Assembly (NCBI RefSeq): GCF_017874035.1
Contig: NZ_JAGGKV010000024.1
Coordinates: forward strand, 50,203-114,202
From: Paenibacillus aceris
Lineage (GTDB): Bacteria > Bacillota > Bacilli > Paenibacillales > NBRC-103111
DNA: 64,000 nt
Reading direction: 5' to 3'
In this document: piece after piece, positions 54,001 to 62,618 of the stretch
Position numbering within the stretch: position 1 is the stretch's first letter
How the letters are laid out: every line of letters begins with the position of its first letter
Notes under the pieces: generated by a model
What the model saw: the letters and a program-made list of their open reading frames with translations, nothing else
The model's database searches: none
What the model was told of the DNA's origin: nothing
Position numbers and translations under genes: made by a program

Positions 54001-56508
54001 GCAGCAGATGATACGCCGGTTCTGGATATGACATTGGATAGAGAGATTTTACCCGAAAATAGAGCTGTAACGGCCACGTTTGTCGTAGCAAATGACGCTG
54101 TGCCGGCGATTCCCAATTTATTGATGTGGTACAAATTTGATGAAACAAGCGGCGCCACAGCGATTGATTCTTCAGGCAACAATTACGACGGCACGTATGT
54201 GAATACACCATCGTTTGGCACGGGGATAAACGGCGGCTCATTCAAAATGGCAGGCGGAGCTTCCAATTCAACTACGGCGCCTTACGTGAGAATACCGAAC
54301 GGAATTCTAAAGGATGCAGCGAACATCACGATTTCCTCTTATGTCAAGTGGAGCGGCGGAGCGATTAATCAATGGCTGTACGCTCTCGGACTTAACAGCA
54401 ACCAATATATATTTACAACGCCTTCAACAGGAAGTGCGATGAATACGGCCATAACGAATGTCAGCAGTTCCTCTACAGGCCAAGGCTATACGGCTGAGCA
54501 GAGATTCGGCATGTCATCGCCGCTGCCAACGAATGTATGGAAGCATGTAGCGGCTGTCATTAACTCCGATACCAAAACAGCTGTGCTGTATGTAGACGGC
54601 ATTGAAGTAGGCCGGAATGAGAACATTACCATCAAGCCGTCTGATTTGTACAATGCGGCCAATAATTACTCCGGCTACATTGGGAAATCTTTCTACCCGG
54701 ATCCGTATTTTGCAGGAGAGGTTGATGATTTCCGAATTTATAACAAAGCGTTGAGTGCCGAAGAGGTCAGCACATTATCTGGCAATACGGCTGCGATCAT
54801 TAATATGAATGCAGCGGAGCAGAAGACGAAGCCTCTCATTGATGGAACGAATCATACCATTATGATGGTCTTGAAGCCTGGTAGCAATTTGAAGAGTCTG
54901 GCGCCAAGCCTGACACTTTCGAATGGAGCAACCGTCACACCGGCATCCGGATCGGTTCAAGATTTCACGAACCCGGTCACGTATACAGTAACAGGCAAAG
55001 ATAATAAGATTCAGCAATGGATAGTAACTGCGAAAATTCTCAAGACGCCTGTGCTTCCGGGGCTGTATGCGGATCCTAATGTTGCCGTGTTTGGTAACAA
55101 GTTCTACATCTATCCGACAACGGATGGCTTCGCTGGTTGGTCGGGTACGCAATTCAAAGCGTTCTCCTCTGACGATCTGGTGAACTGGACGGATCACGGC
55201 GTTATCTTCGATGTTCCAAAGGATACGACATGGGCTACAGGCAAGGCTTGGGCTCCTGGCATCGAAGAGAAGAACGGCAAATATTATTTCTACTTCTGTG
55301 CGGACAGCAAGATTGGCGTGGCGGTGTCGGATTCTCCGACAGGACCATTCGTCGACGCTCTGGGCAAACCGCTTGTTGCAACCGGACAGTACGGAAGCGG
55401 TCAAATGATTGATCCTGCTGTATTTACGGATGAAGATGGGCAATCCTATCTGTACTTCGGTAACGGTAGAGCCTATGTGGGCAAGTTAAACGCGGATATG
55501 ATCTCTCTAAGCGATGTAAAAGATATTACGCCGTCCGGCTATAACGAAGGCTCGTTTGTGTTCAAGCGTGATGGCAAATATTACTTCATGTGGTCGGAGA
55601 ATGATACACGCGATGAGAATTACCGGGTTGCTTATGCCATCGGGAATTCGCCAACTGGACCGTTTACGAAGCAAACGGTTGTACTTCAAAAGGATTTATC
55701 GCTAGGCATCAAGGGAACTGGACATCACTCCGTTGTAAAAGTGCCTGGCAAGGATGAGTACTATGTGGTTTATCACCGTTTTGCTATCCCAGACGGTGAC
55801 GGAACGCATCGTGAAACGACAATCGATAAAATGGAATTTAACGCAGATGGAACGATTAAACCGATTGTTGTGACGCTGGAAGGAATCAGTCCGGTTACAA
55901 TTCCTGGTGTTCCGACAGCTGCGAATGCATCCTTACAAGGACCTGCCAGTGCTGCTTACGGACAGTCTTTTGATGTGACATATGGGTTAAACAGTGTGAG
56001 CATAAATGTGTATGCTCAGGATATTACGATTTCTTACGATCCTCATCAGTTGCAATTCCTCTCGGCAGATCCACTGAAGGATAATTGGAAAATCGTTGCT
56101 GTCTCCTCTGACACAACTGGCAAAGTAAGAATAATTGCAGCCAATGTCGGTTCTGCGCAGGGGACAATGGAAGGAATGTTCAAATTATCATGGAAAGCGT
56201 TGAATTCCACGGCGAATTCGAGCACTTTGACTCTGTCGGACGTTGCCGTCGCCAGCGGTGACGGTGTGGAAACAACGGTGCAGGGCGGAACTTATCGTCT
56301 ACAGCTTACGGATGTCGTACAGGTACCTGGTGATATGAACGGCGATAATCGATACTCCGTCGGCGATTTGGCCATGGTTGCCTCTTACTATGGCAAAACG
56401 TCATCTGATCCGAACTGGATCAATCTGTACATGAAAGCGGACTTCAATCATGACGGCGTCATCAACGTTGTTGATCTCGCAGCTATAGCTCGTTTGATCT
56501 TGGAATAG
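51040..56508 (+). CDS. Giant secreted protein with two GH43 domains, a decayed GH43-like module, cohesin and dockerin
   Basis: An 1822-residue exported protein. Order: signal peptide ending near IAHA; LamG (about 45-250); two Ig-like domains; a GH43-like fragment (427-587) lacking the catalytic Asp; an Ig-like domain; GH43 (about 695-1015) with Asp701 in QYADPNVFRYKGKYYF and the acid Glu in DEGPFVL; LamG (about 1025-1250); a short Ig-like DUF5018-type domain; second GH43 (about 1340-1620) with Asp1345 in LYADPNVAVF, MIDPAVF and NEGSFVFKRDG; cohesin (1627-1757, DITISYDPHQLQFLSADPL); dockerin (1763-1822) with DMNGDNRYS and DFNHDGVIN. No helical spacer separates cohesin from dockerin here. Likely an arabinan- or arabinoxylan-debranching enzyme. 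Confidence 0.87.
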   Translation: MKPFLKGLLILTLAFGNLLPTSIGESSIAHAEGETQLLSSNLLAQYPLIDDVKDVSGNGKDGEAVGSVSFSDGLTLPGGSGSSTNYVKLPTGLFDNQDSVTVSLWLKSNTGSGNYSALFFGTPANSSSVPVNYWLFNPTNPSGNFKSVFTNTVNNSAPWSSEVGVTSASTTGNKGVWTHYTTVITPTSLTGYINGVKIGTVSKTRKTSDFGTGLNAYIGRSNYLNDPAFAGSFQDLRIYGEALNDAGVTSVYTEGSKVMALQQAKKELALGDTSAVADHMTLPVTGANGSTISWKSSDETAISNTGVVSLKTSEQKVTLTATISLGGYQATKEFAVTLVSSEGIAETFADKLYLPYVLIQGDTLPTSMGSASIKWSSSRPAIISNDGIIQPSLQGMEEVSLTAVVSISGQQAVRQLKVKVMETAPSYLLGYTRSGSTLATDAMHLAYSQDGGTYSALNNNTGVLFAKADFTTSIAGVSKKLVKPYIFRMLDGTFGVVATRQESTGLQSADEKSSFLFFKSKDLVSYEEAGLISLHTNQTVTNPISEVDPSTGEYRIEWKAEDGSSFYNTTKDFVTVSDPKAGAKLTVRKGTVNVADAVPSNRLPVTKVEAKAVTNKLMKVINTSVTSISINVEKEQKFTFDDLSQMKVTASYNDGSTASKAVSWNEAEFNQIDFSKKGVYQVNGTVKQTLYPSNMIKQYADPNVFRYKGKYYFIATNENGQKDLNMRSADTILGLKDAASVTIWTANASGDMSGSIWAPELHEVNGQLYIFFAAGSPSAWNTVQSRVMKLKDGGNPLSASDWEVPIRVQNKAGGFLYTEGITLDMTTFEHKGEYYIIWAQRKITSPENSSSDLYIAKIDPSQPWKLTTDPVRIARPEYGWDRRTTPVDEGPFVLKHGDKVFVTFSGSGVDQTYSIGLLSADGNSNLLDPASWTKTNYPILTSESVPGEYGPGHNSYVEDEDGNLVNIYHTIPSSGGQRNTNARRVHWAADDTPVLDMTLDREILPENRAVTATFVVANDAVPAIPNLLMWYKFDETSGATAIDSSGNNYDGTYVNTPSFGTGINGGSFKMAGGASNSTTAPYVRIPNGILKDAANITISSYVKWSGGAINQWLYALGLNSNQYIFTTPSTGSAMNTAITNVSSSSTGQGYTAEQRFGMSSPLPTNVWKHVAAVINSDTKTAVLYVDGIEVGRNENITIKPSDLYNAANNYSGYIGKSFYPDPYFAGEVDDFRIYNKALSAEEVSTLSGNTAAIINMNAAEQKTKPLIDGTNHTIMMVLKPGSNLKSLAPSLTLSNGATVTPASGSVQDFTNPVTYTVTGKDNKIQQWIVTAKILKTPVLPGLYADPNVAVFGNKFYIYPTTDGFAGWSGTQFKAFSSDDLVNWTDHGVIFDVPKDTTWATGKAWAPGIEEKNGKYYFYFCADSKIGVAVSDSPTGPFVDALGKPLVATGQYGSGQMIDPAVFTDEDGQSYLYFGNGRAYVGKLNADMISLSDVKDITPSGYNEGSFVFKRDGKYYFMWSENDTRDENYRVAYAIGNSPTGPFTKQTVVLQKDLSLGIKGTGHHSVVKVPGKDEYYVVYHRFAIPDGDGTHRETTIDKMEFNADGTIKPIVVTLEGISPVTIPGVPTAANASLQGPASAAYGQSFDVTYGLNSVSINVYAQDITISYDPHQLQFLSADPLKDNWKIVAVSSDTTGKVRIIAANVGSAQGTMEGMFKLSWKALNSTANSSTLTLSDVAVASGDGVETTVQGGTYRLQLTDVVQVPGDMNGDNRYSVGDLAMVASYYGKTSSDPNWINLYMKADFNHDGVINVVDLAAIARLILE

Positions 56509-56511
56509 TAC

Positions 56512-56552
56512 AAAAAAGAATCGGGAACCTGACAGGTTCTCGATTCTTTTTT
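56512..56552 (+). terminator. Strong intrinsic terminator at the end of the enzyme cluster
   Basis: AAAAAAGAATCGGGAACCT and AGGTTCTCGATTCTTTTTT form a 19-bp stem with one mismatch around a 3-base loop. Symmetric A and T runs allow action on both strands. Confidence 0.9.
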
Positions 56553-56593
56553 GTTGCGTTATTAGCCAAGCAGGCGGTCGGTGGTTGGTGACA

Positions 56594-56790
56594 GGGGAAC
56601 GACAGGGCGCTATTTTGCCCTAAAGAGCCCTTTGCGCGAGGGAAAGGGAACCAGGGTCCGCTATTTCACATTCTGGACAGAGCTTTGGACGATCGAGGTG
56701 AAATAAGGCCCTGTAGTTCCACTACAATCCACGAAATACCGGTTTTCACTTAAATAAGGGAATGGAGTTCCCTTTAATCGGGCGAATCCC
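56594..56790. repeat. Candidate dispersed intergenic repeat with inner direct and inverted copies
   Basis: GGGGAACGACAGGGCGCTATTT (56594-56615) recurs as GGGAACCAGGGTCCGCTATTT (56646-56666), and again inverted as AAATAAGGCCCTGTAGTTCC (56701-56720); a further partial inverted unit is AAATAAGGGAATGGAGTTCCC near 56753-56773. The stretch is not coding and lies between two convergent genes. Repeated GGAACxxCAGGGxxCxxTATTT units of this sort look like a palindromic intergenic element; whether it recurs elsewhere in the genome cannot be seen here. Confidence 0.5.
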
Positions 56791-56825
56791 CTGTGACGCT
56801 TGTCCGGAACACAGATTAATCGTGA

Positions 56826-57794
56826 TCATTCAGGGGAATCCTTCGTCAGTTCCCGTAACCCGGTATCCACATTGACCGGGATCGTTTCTCCGCGAACGGC
56901 ACGGAGCAGTTGTCCGATAATATCGTCTCCCCATACTTGTTCATTTTGAGAGATGACAGAGGTGATCTGCCCGTTAATCAGAGCTTCTTTCACATTTGGC
57001 ATCATACCGAAAGCTATCGAGTTCCGTTTCAATCCTTTAGCTTTCCATAAGAGAATTGAAGCAGAGCTCGACAAAATATCAAGGGTTAAGAGTGTATCAA
57101 AGTGAGGATGATCATCAATCATACGCTCCATGTCAGACAATGCCCTGTCAGAGGAACCTTCGTTATAACCGACTTCAAGCACTTGGATACCGGTATTCCT
57201 GGACAAGTAGTCGAGCATGCCGGAAAGCCGATCCTTTTGAGTGGATGAAGTAGAGGAGCCTGACTCCACGAGGACCATCCCTTTTCCTTTCATGAGCTTG
57301 CCAACGACTTCCCCCATTAAAGCTCCGCCACGATAATGATCCGGACCGATATAGGATAAGCGGCGGCTTTTAGGTGCATCGGACTCGAAGCAAATCACCG
57401 GAATGCCTGCTTCTATGGCTTTATTGATGGCAGGAGTAAGCGCATCCGGATCGATAGGATCGATGGCAATGCCGTCGACCTTCTGTTTAATCATAGTTTC
57501 CATCATACGGATCTGCTGCTCTAAACTGATTTCTTCGGGTGCCTTGACCACGAGTTGAACCGAATTAGCGGCAGCGGTCTTTTCCGCCAGTTGGGTAATG
57601 ACCTCGTAAAAGGAATGAGCCATCGGGTAAATAATTCCAAACGTATAAGCGGGATGCTGGTCATTCTTTGGTGAGGATGGTGGCGTTTCCGAAGAAAGCA
57701 GGGGGCTGGAGGTAATCGCGCTCCTGCAGCCCACGGTTGTAAAGAGTGAAAAGATCACTAAAAATAGAAGGCATTTCTTAGGAGTAACTGACAA
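56826..57794 (-). CDS. Sugar-binding lipoprotein (periplasmic-binding type I), AraP-like sensor component
   Basis: A 322-residue lipoprotein of the ribose/galactose-binding class (Peripla_BP_4). The signal ends at lipobox TVGC (residues 20-23). Family text includes MIKQKVDGIAIDPIDPDALT, IPVICFESDAPKSRRLSYIG and KGKGMVLVESG. TTG 57794 is the apparent start and overlaps the end of the response-regulator gene by 17 bases. It has no permease or ATPase beside it on this strand. With the kinase and regulator it forms a three-component set like Geobacillus AraPST, where the lipoprotein binds arabinose and signals to the kinase. Confidence 0.8.
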   Translation of the reverse strand: MSVTPKKCLLFLVIFSLFTTVGCRSAITSSPLLSSETPPSSPKNDQHPAYTFGIIYPMAHSFYEVITQLAEKTAAANSVQLVVKAPEEISLEQQIRMMETMIKQKVDGIAIDPIDPDALTPAINKAIEAGIPVICFESDAPKSRRLSYIGPDHYRGGALMGEVVGKLMKGKGMVLVESGSSTSSTQKDRLSGMLDYLSRNTGIQVLEVGYNEGSSDRALSDMERMIDDHPHFDTLLTLDILSSSASILLWKAKGLKRNSIAFGMMPNVKEALINGQITSVISQNEQVWGDDIIGQLLRAVRGETIPVNVDTGLRELTKDSPE

Positions 57795-59427
57795 AGCCCT
57801 TATGCTCCTCTCTTTCCGAAGTAGGCAGGTCTTTGTTCAACTGGCCGCTTTTGCGGAACTGTTTTGTCGTCATTCCCGTAACCCGTTTGAATAGATTTGA
57901 AAAGTAGTGAGCATCGTTATAGCCTACTAGGAAGGCGATTTCATACGATTTGGCTTGTGTCGTTTGAAGCAGCTCCATCGCTTTGCGAATTCGGGTTTGC
58001 GTCAAGTACTCAATGAACGTTTGGCCAATCTCTTGACTGAACACTTTACTTAAGTGGCCGGGACTCAAATTGACATGATCAGCAGCATCTTGAAGCGAAA
58101 AGTAATCTTTATCATAATGATCATGGATATACTTTTTCACTTTAACCAGCATATCTCCATATTTATCAGATGCCCCGGATCGCCACTGCCAATATTGCTC
58201 GGAGAGCCCAATCAAGTAAGCACATGATTCATCCCATGACCGTATAGATTCTATGGCATTCTGCATCGTATGCAGGGTCGTATCGAAGTTGGCTATATTC
58301 GGATAAGAATCTCTGGCAGACCGGAAAACTTCTAACGTTAAATCGTTTAAAATATAATACCCGATAAGCGAAGAGTGCCAGTCTGTATGCTGAAGGACGG
58401 AGGCAAAAGTACGGACAAATGACTCTGCTTTAGCCGGTGAGCCGATCTTCAAAAAGTCAACAAATTGAGCCCGGTCTAGGAACACAGACTGTTCAAAGGA
58501 ACCGTTTCTTGATTCCAGCATCGCCTGGCGATTTTGACGGGATAAACGGCGCCAATGCATGTCTTCCATGGCTTCCAGGAAGGAAACATGAATGCCCTGC
58601 ATACGGTCTTGAACACTCCCGATGCCGATGGAAATCGAGTAGGGCAGCTGATCCGTTGTTTGGTTTTGCACGTGTTGGAACGTCTCTAGCGCTTGCTTGA
58701 TGTGTTCCGGAGATTCTCTTTTCAGAATCCAAACGCACTCCGTTTTACTTCGCTTGAACACTAGAATATTGTCACCTTCAAGCTTGAGATTCAGCTTATG
58801 CTCATCTTGCTTCATATAGTCAAAAATATCATCCGGAACGGAATCGGCCGATGCCATTTTGCGGAAATCTGCGGTTACGACGACATAGTAACGGGAGAGC
58901 AGATTCAAGCTCAATTTAGAGCTTAGATGGACAGCCTCGGAAGTCGTAATGAAACCGCTGCACAGATCATTAAGCAGCTTGCTTTGCGTTAAGCCCGCAT
59001 GCCTGCTTTCTCCTTGTTTTAATTGCTCGATCTGTTCTTTTGCGCGGCGTTCGTCATCAATCTTATCGCTAACCTGACGCAGGGTTTGTACTAAATCAGC
59101 CGAGCTGATCGGCTTCGTGCAATATTCTTCTACGCCTAGGCGAAGGGCGGTTCTGGCATACTCAAAATCACCGTGACCGCTTAAAATAACAATTTTGACA
59201 TCGGGCATATTTTTTCTGACAAAGGAACTCAACTCCAGACCATCCATGAAGGGCATCTTAATATCTGTAATTAGGATATCCGGTTGATACTGTTCGATCA
59301 TGGGAAGCGCCACTTCACCGTCGGAAGCGTCTCCACAATAAATAAAACCCTCTTTTTCCCATTGGATGGTATCACGAATCGTTTCGCGGATTAAAATTTC
59401 ATCGTCAACCAGCAACACTTTTTTCAT
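57778..59427 (-). CDS. YesN-type response regulator with AraC output domain, AraT-like
   Basis: A 549-residue regulator. The receiver domain at 1-120 has the acidic pair in LLVDDEILIRET, phosphoacceptor Asp55 in ILITDIKMPFMDG and Lys near YCTKPISSADL. A long linker of about 300 residues leads to two AraC helix-turn-helices at the C-terminus (FSLQDAADHVNLSPGHLSKV and KSYEIAFLVGYNDAHYFSNL). ATG 59427 follows AGGAGGT at 8 bases and overlaps the kinase stop by 4 bases, so translation is coupled. It should activate the divergent sugar transporter at 61502 in response to the sensor. Confidence 0.9.
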   Translation of the reverse strand: MKKVLLVDDEILIRETIRDTIQWEKEGFIYCGDASDGEVALPMIEQYQPDILITDIKMPFMDGLELSSFVRKNMPDVKIVILSGHGDFEYARTALRLGVEEYCTKPISSADLVQTLRQVSDKIDDERRAKEQIEQLKQGESRHAGLTQSKLLNDLCSGFITTSEAVHLSSKLSLNLLSRYYVVVTADFRKMASADSVPDDIFDYMKQDEHKLNLKLEGDNILVFKRSKTECVWILKRESPEHIKQALETFQHVQNQTTDQLPYSISIGIGSVQDRMQGIHVSFLEAMEDMHWRRLSRQNRQAMLESRNGSFEQSVFLDRAQFVDFLKIGSPAKAESFVRTFASVLQHTDWHSSLIGYYILNDLTLEVFRSARDSYPNIANFDTTLHTMQNAIESIRSWDESCAYLIGLSEQYWQWRSGASDKYGDMLVKVKKYIHDHYDKDYFSLQDAADHVNLSPGHLSKVFSQEIGQTFIEYLTQTRIRKAMELLQTTQAKSYEIAFLVGYNDAHYFSNLFKRVTGMTTKQFRKSGQLNKDLPTSEREEHKGFVSYS

Positions 59428-61235
59428 CAAATGTTACCTCCTGTCATTGGTATTCGAATTGAAACTTTCGTTCCCTCGTTTTGAATGCTATCGATATGTA
59501 CTCCGTAATTGTCCCCATAGTACAGTTTAATCCTTTGCTGCACATTATGGAGGCCGAACCCGCCGGACACTTCGTTTCCGGTTTGCTCAGGGGGCTGATT
59601 GTTCGTTAAATAATCACGCATCTGTTCAAGCTTCTCCGGCGACATCCCGATTCCGTCGTCTTCCACAATCAGTACAATGTCTTCTTCGTTATCAATCAGG
59701 CCGATGATTCGAATCATGCCTTTGCGGCGCTTATTTTTTAAGCCGTGATATAAAGCATTTTCCACAATTGGTTGCAGAATCATTTTTAATATCGGATATG
59801 GGTTTAAGCGGGGTTCAATATCAATCTCATAATCCAAAATATCACGATAGCGCATTTGTTGAATGACTAAATAACTATGCACATGCTCAACTTCTTTATT
59901 AATAATAATCCAGTCGCGTCCCTTGCTTAATGAAATGCGGAACAGTTTGGATAAGGATTGAACCAACTGTATGACTTGATTATTCTTGCCTGCTTCAGCC
60001 ATCCAGACGATGGAGTCCAGCGTATTGTACAAAAAGTGAGGATTGATTTGTGCTTGCAAAGCCCGCAGCTCCGCCTTCTTAATTTCCTCTTGTTCTTTAA
60101 TGCTTTGTTCGAGCAGTTTTCGGATTTTACTGAGCATGATGTTAAAGCTGTTGCCTAATTGGGCTACTTCATCATTGCCCGTTGGAACGACTTTAGCTTC
60201 CAGGTATCCTGAAGCGGCTAGCTGCATTTTGCTTTTCAAAAGGTGAAGCGGATGTGTCAATCGATTAGAAATAAAAAAATGAAGTGAAACAGCAAAGATA
60301 AAGCTTAAGACAACCGTAATGATAATGAGTTGGCGAATGGAGTTGGCTTCTTCAACGATTTCTTGAAGTGGAACGTAGCCTACAATACTCCAGCCTGTCA
60401 TTCGCGAAGGGGCGACGTAGACGAATTTCGGCTTGCCTTCCTTAGAATCAATATAATTGGTATCTGCTCCGTTAAGAAGATGTGTCAAATCGGAAGGGAG
60501 CGGGAGTTTGGCATTACCTTTTAAGGTCGATGGTGTGAAGATTGGCGTGCCCGATGAATCCACTACAAAATAGAATCCGGTCTGACCAATTGTTACGTTA
60601 TCGCAAAATTGTTTGACCACCTTATCATCTAAATCAATGACGATAAATCCAATGACTTCGTGCGTAATTTGCTGCTTGACCGCAGCCATAATAGAGATGA
60701 CGTTCGTATTACTATATTGAAATCCGTCGATTCTGTCGAGAGCGGATGCCTCGGAAGGAGGGATAATCAAGACCTCGTCCGGTGTGTTAGTCAAATGTGT
60801 TAAATGCGGGTTGCGCAGCGGATTTTTCTCGAGCTGAAACAAACCCTTTCTTTCACTGATGCCTCTGCCGTACAAATTGATCATCGTAATATTGAGAACG
60901 CTATCATATTTGTAAGTTTGCCGGTAGGAGTCCATCGTTCTTAATATCTGCTTGGTATCCTCATAGGTATCTTCCTGGGAAAATAAGAAATGAAGCACTT
61001 GTGTATTTTTGCTAATTTCAAGCAGCTTCCTCGTGTCTATAAATTGCGTGTCGAGGTCTCTGGCAAGCTGATCTGCGGACAGCATGGCTGCTGCTTTACT
61101 GTTGTTAAAAACTGTTTTAAATGATTTTTGGTAGGAAATGAGGCCAACCGCAATAAGAGGGATGCACGTTAGAATGATAAACATTGTAAGCAGTTTTATT
61201 TGTAAGCTTGATGAAATCCATTGTATCAATCTCAT
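59427..61235 (-). CDS. YesM-type sensor histidine kinase, AraS-like
   Basis: A 602-residue membrane kinase. Two helices (LTMFIILTCIPLIAVGLISY and LIIITVVLSFIFAVSLHFFI, about 300-320) enclose an extracellular dCACHE-like sensor; a HAMP domain follows (SNRLTHPLHLLKSKMQLAAS). The phosphoacceptor is His400 in QINPHFLYNTLDSIVWM (His_kinase type PF06580), and the ATPase domain shows LQPIVENALYHGLKN and IVEDDGIGMSPE with GGFGLHNVQQR. It is the first gene of a three-gene unit and is divergent from the binding-protein gene at 61502, with 266 bases between. Confidence 0.9.
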   Translation of the reverse strand: MRLIQWISSSLQIKLLTMFIILTCIPLIAVGLISYQKSFKTVFNNSKAAAMLSADQLARDLDTQFIDTRKLLEISKNTQVLHFLFSQEDTYEDTKQILRTMDSYRQTYKYDSVLNITMINLYGRGISERKGLFQLEKNPLRNPHLTHLTNTPDEVLIIPPSEASALDRIDGFQYSNTNVISIMAAVKQQITHEVIGFIVIDLDDKVVKQFCDNVTIGQTGFYFVVDSSGTPIFTPSTLKGNAKLPLPSDLTHLLNGADTNYIDSKEGKPKFVYVAPSRMTGWSIVGYVPLQEIVEEANSIRQLIIITVVLSFIFAVSLHFFISNRLTHPLHLLKSKMQLAASGYLEAKVVPTGNDEVAQLGNSFNIMLSKIRKLLEQSIKEQEEIKKAELRALQAQINPHFLYNTLDSIVWMAEAGKNNQVIQLVQSLSKLFRISLSKGRDWIIINKEVEHVHSYLVIQQMRYRDILDYEIDIEPRLNPYPILKMILQPIVENALYHGLKNKRRKGMIRIIGLIDNEEDIVLIVEDDGIGMSPEKLEQMRDYLTNNQPPEQTGNEVSGGFGLHNVQQRIKLYYGDNYGVHIDSIQNEGTKVSIRIPMTGGNI

Positions 61236-61501
61236 AATTGTTATGTAACCTTTCTAAACGTGGAGGTCTTAAGTCTCAACCTTACTATAACAAATTGTCG
61301 TCCATGCGGATATGGTAACGTATACATTTCACCACAAATAACAATTTCCTCTCATAAAAACAAACTTTTGTCGATCGAGTTTTGAATAACCACTTAAAAA
61401 ATTACAAGAAATGAGCTTGAAACTCTGTATAAAAGTCATCTGAAAGCGTTTTATAATGAGGTCACACCGAGCAAGAGGTGAACTAAGGGGAGGAATTGAA
61501 C
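61236..61501. promoter_or_regulatory. Divergent control region with cre-like site over a -10 box
   Basis: TGAAAGCGTTTTAT (61441-61454) matches the CcpA operator consensus with one mismatch and overlaps TATAAT at 61452-61457, a likely -10 box for the binding-protein gene. No good -35 lies at the right distance, as expected for an activator-dependent promoter. On the other strand a TATAGT-like box near 61285-61290 may serve the kinase operon. GGTAACGTATAC-type half-sites at 61315-61325 are candidate regulator sites, but no clear repeat was found. Confidence 0.55.
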
Positions 61502-62539
61502 ATGAAAGTTACGAAAAAAATGGGGGTCCTCGTTGCGGCTTCCTGTATGATGTTATTCACAGCGGCTTGCGGGAACAGCGCGAGCACAGGAGCAAGCACA
61601 ACGACGGCTCCAACAACGAATGCAGCGGCTACCGCAGCTCCTGCTACTCCGGCAGCAGCCAAGAAAATCTCTCTAGGCTTCGCTCAAGTTGGCGCAGAGA
61701 GCGGTTGGAGAACGGCAAACACGAAATCTGTACAAGATTCGGCGAAGGAAGCGGGCTTTGATTTGAAATTCTCCGATGCCCAGCAAAAGCAGGAAAATCA
61801 AATTAAAGCGATCCGTACATATATTCAACAAAAAGTGGACGTCATTGCGTTCTCTCCTGTTGTTGAATCGGGTTGGGATACGGTGTTGAAAGAAGCGAAG
61901 GACGCCAAAATCCCGGTCATTCTGACAGACCGTGCTGTTGATTCGAAGGATACTTCACTATACGCGACGTTCATCGGTTCCGATTTCGTAGAGGAAGGCC
62001 ACAAAGCAGGTAAATGGCTTGCTGATAAATATAAAGACACCAAGGAAGACGTGAACATTGTTGAGCTTCAAGGAACAACAGGTTCAGCGCCGGCAAACGA
62101 CCGTAAAGCCGGATTTGCGGACGAGATTAAAAGCAACGCTCACTTAAAAGTGATCGCATCGCAAACGGGTGACTTTACACGGGCAAAAGGGAAAGAAGTT
62201 ATGCAAGCTTTCTTAAAAGCTCATAAAGATATCGATGTTCTTTATGCACACAATGACGACATGGCGCTTGGAGCGATTCAAGCTATTGAAGCGGCAGGCT
62301 TGAAACCAGGTCAAGATATTACAATCATTTCTGTCGATGCGGTGAAAGATGGCATGACAGCAGCAAGCGAAGGCAAAATCAACTTCATCGTGGAGTGCAA
62401 CCCATTACTTGGACCACAATTGATGCAAGCTGTCAATGATGTTGTTGCAGGCAAACAAATCGAGAAACGTATCGTAACCAAAGAAGGCGTGTTTACTTCG
62501 GAAGACGCGAAGAAAGTGCTCGCAGATCGTCAATACTAA
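61502..62539 (+). CDS. YtfQ-like sugar ABC transporter binding lipoprotein (AraE-like)
   Basis: A 345-residue lipoprotein with lipobox TAAC near residue 22. It closely follows the YtfQ/ribose-binding pattern: GFAQVGAESGWRTANTKSVQ, DAQQKQENQIKAIRTYIQQK, VELQGTTGSAPANDRKAGF and VLYAHNDDMALGAIQAIEAA, all characteristic of receptors for furanose-type pentoses and galactofuranose. ATG 61502 lies 7 bases after GGGGAGGA. With the divergent kinase, regulator and lipoprotein it mirrors the Geobacillus araPST-araEGH arrangement for L-arabinose, which fits the arabinan enzymes upstream. The ligand is inferred. Confidence 0.88.
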   Translation: MKVTKKMGVLVAASCMMLFTAACGNSASTGASTTTAPTTNAAATAAPATPAAAKKISLGFAQVGAESGWRTANTKSVQDSAKEAGFDLKFSDAQQKQENQIKAIRTYIQQKVDVIAFSPVVESGWDTVLKEAKDAKIPVILTDRAVDSKDTSLYATFIGSDFVEEGHKAGKWLADKYKDTKEDVNIVELQGTTGSAPANDRKAGFADEIKSNAHLKVIASQTGDFTRAKGKEVMQAFLKAHKDIDVLYAHNDDMALGAIQAIEAAGLKPGQDITIISVDAVKDGMTAASEGKINFIVECNPLLGPQLMQAVNDVVAGKQIEKRIVTKEGVFTSEDAKKVLADRQY

Positions 62540-62557
62540 TAAGATCAGATAAAGGTA

Positions 62558-62596
62558 AAGCCACTCCATACAAGTAGCAGGTGGAGTGGCTTTTCT
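62558..62596 (+). terminator. Partial terminator between binding-protein and ATPase genes
   Basis: AAGCCACTCC (62558-62567) and GGAGTGGCTT (62583-62592) are exact inverted repeats with a 15-base loop and a TTCTC tail. It probably lets the receptor be made in excess of the ATPase and permease. Confidence 0.75.
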
Positions 62597-62618
62597 CTAT
62601 AAGGAGAGGAGTTTTCCC

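Noticed and set aside
54775..55443. Minus-strand open frame of 222 codons inside the giant GH43 gene
   Set aside because: It overlaps the second GH43 domain in antisense and has no start signal or known motif.
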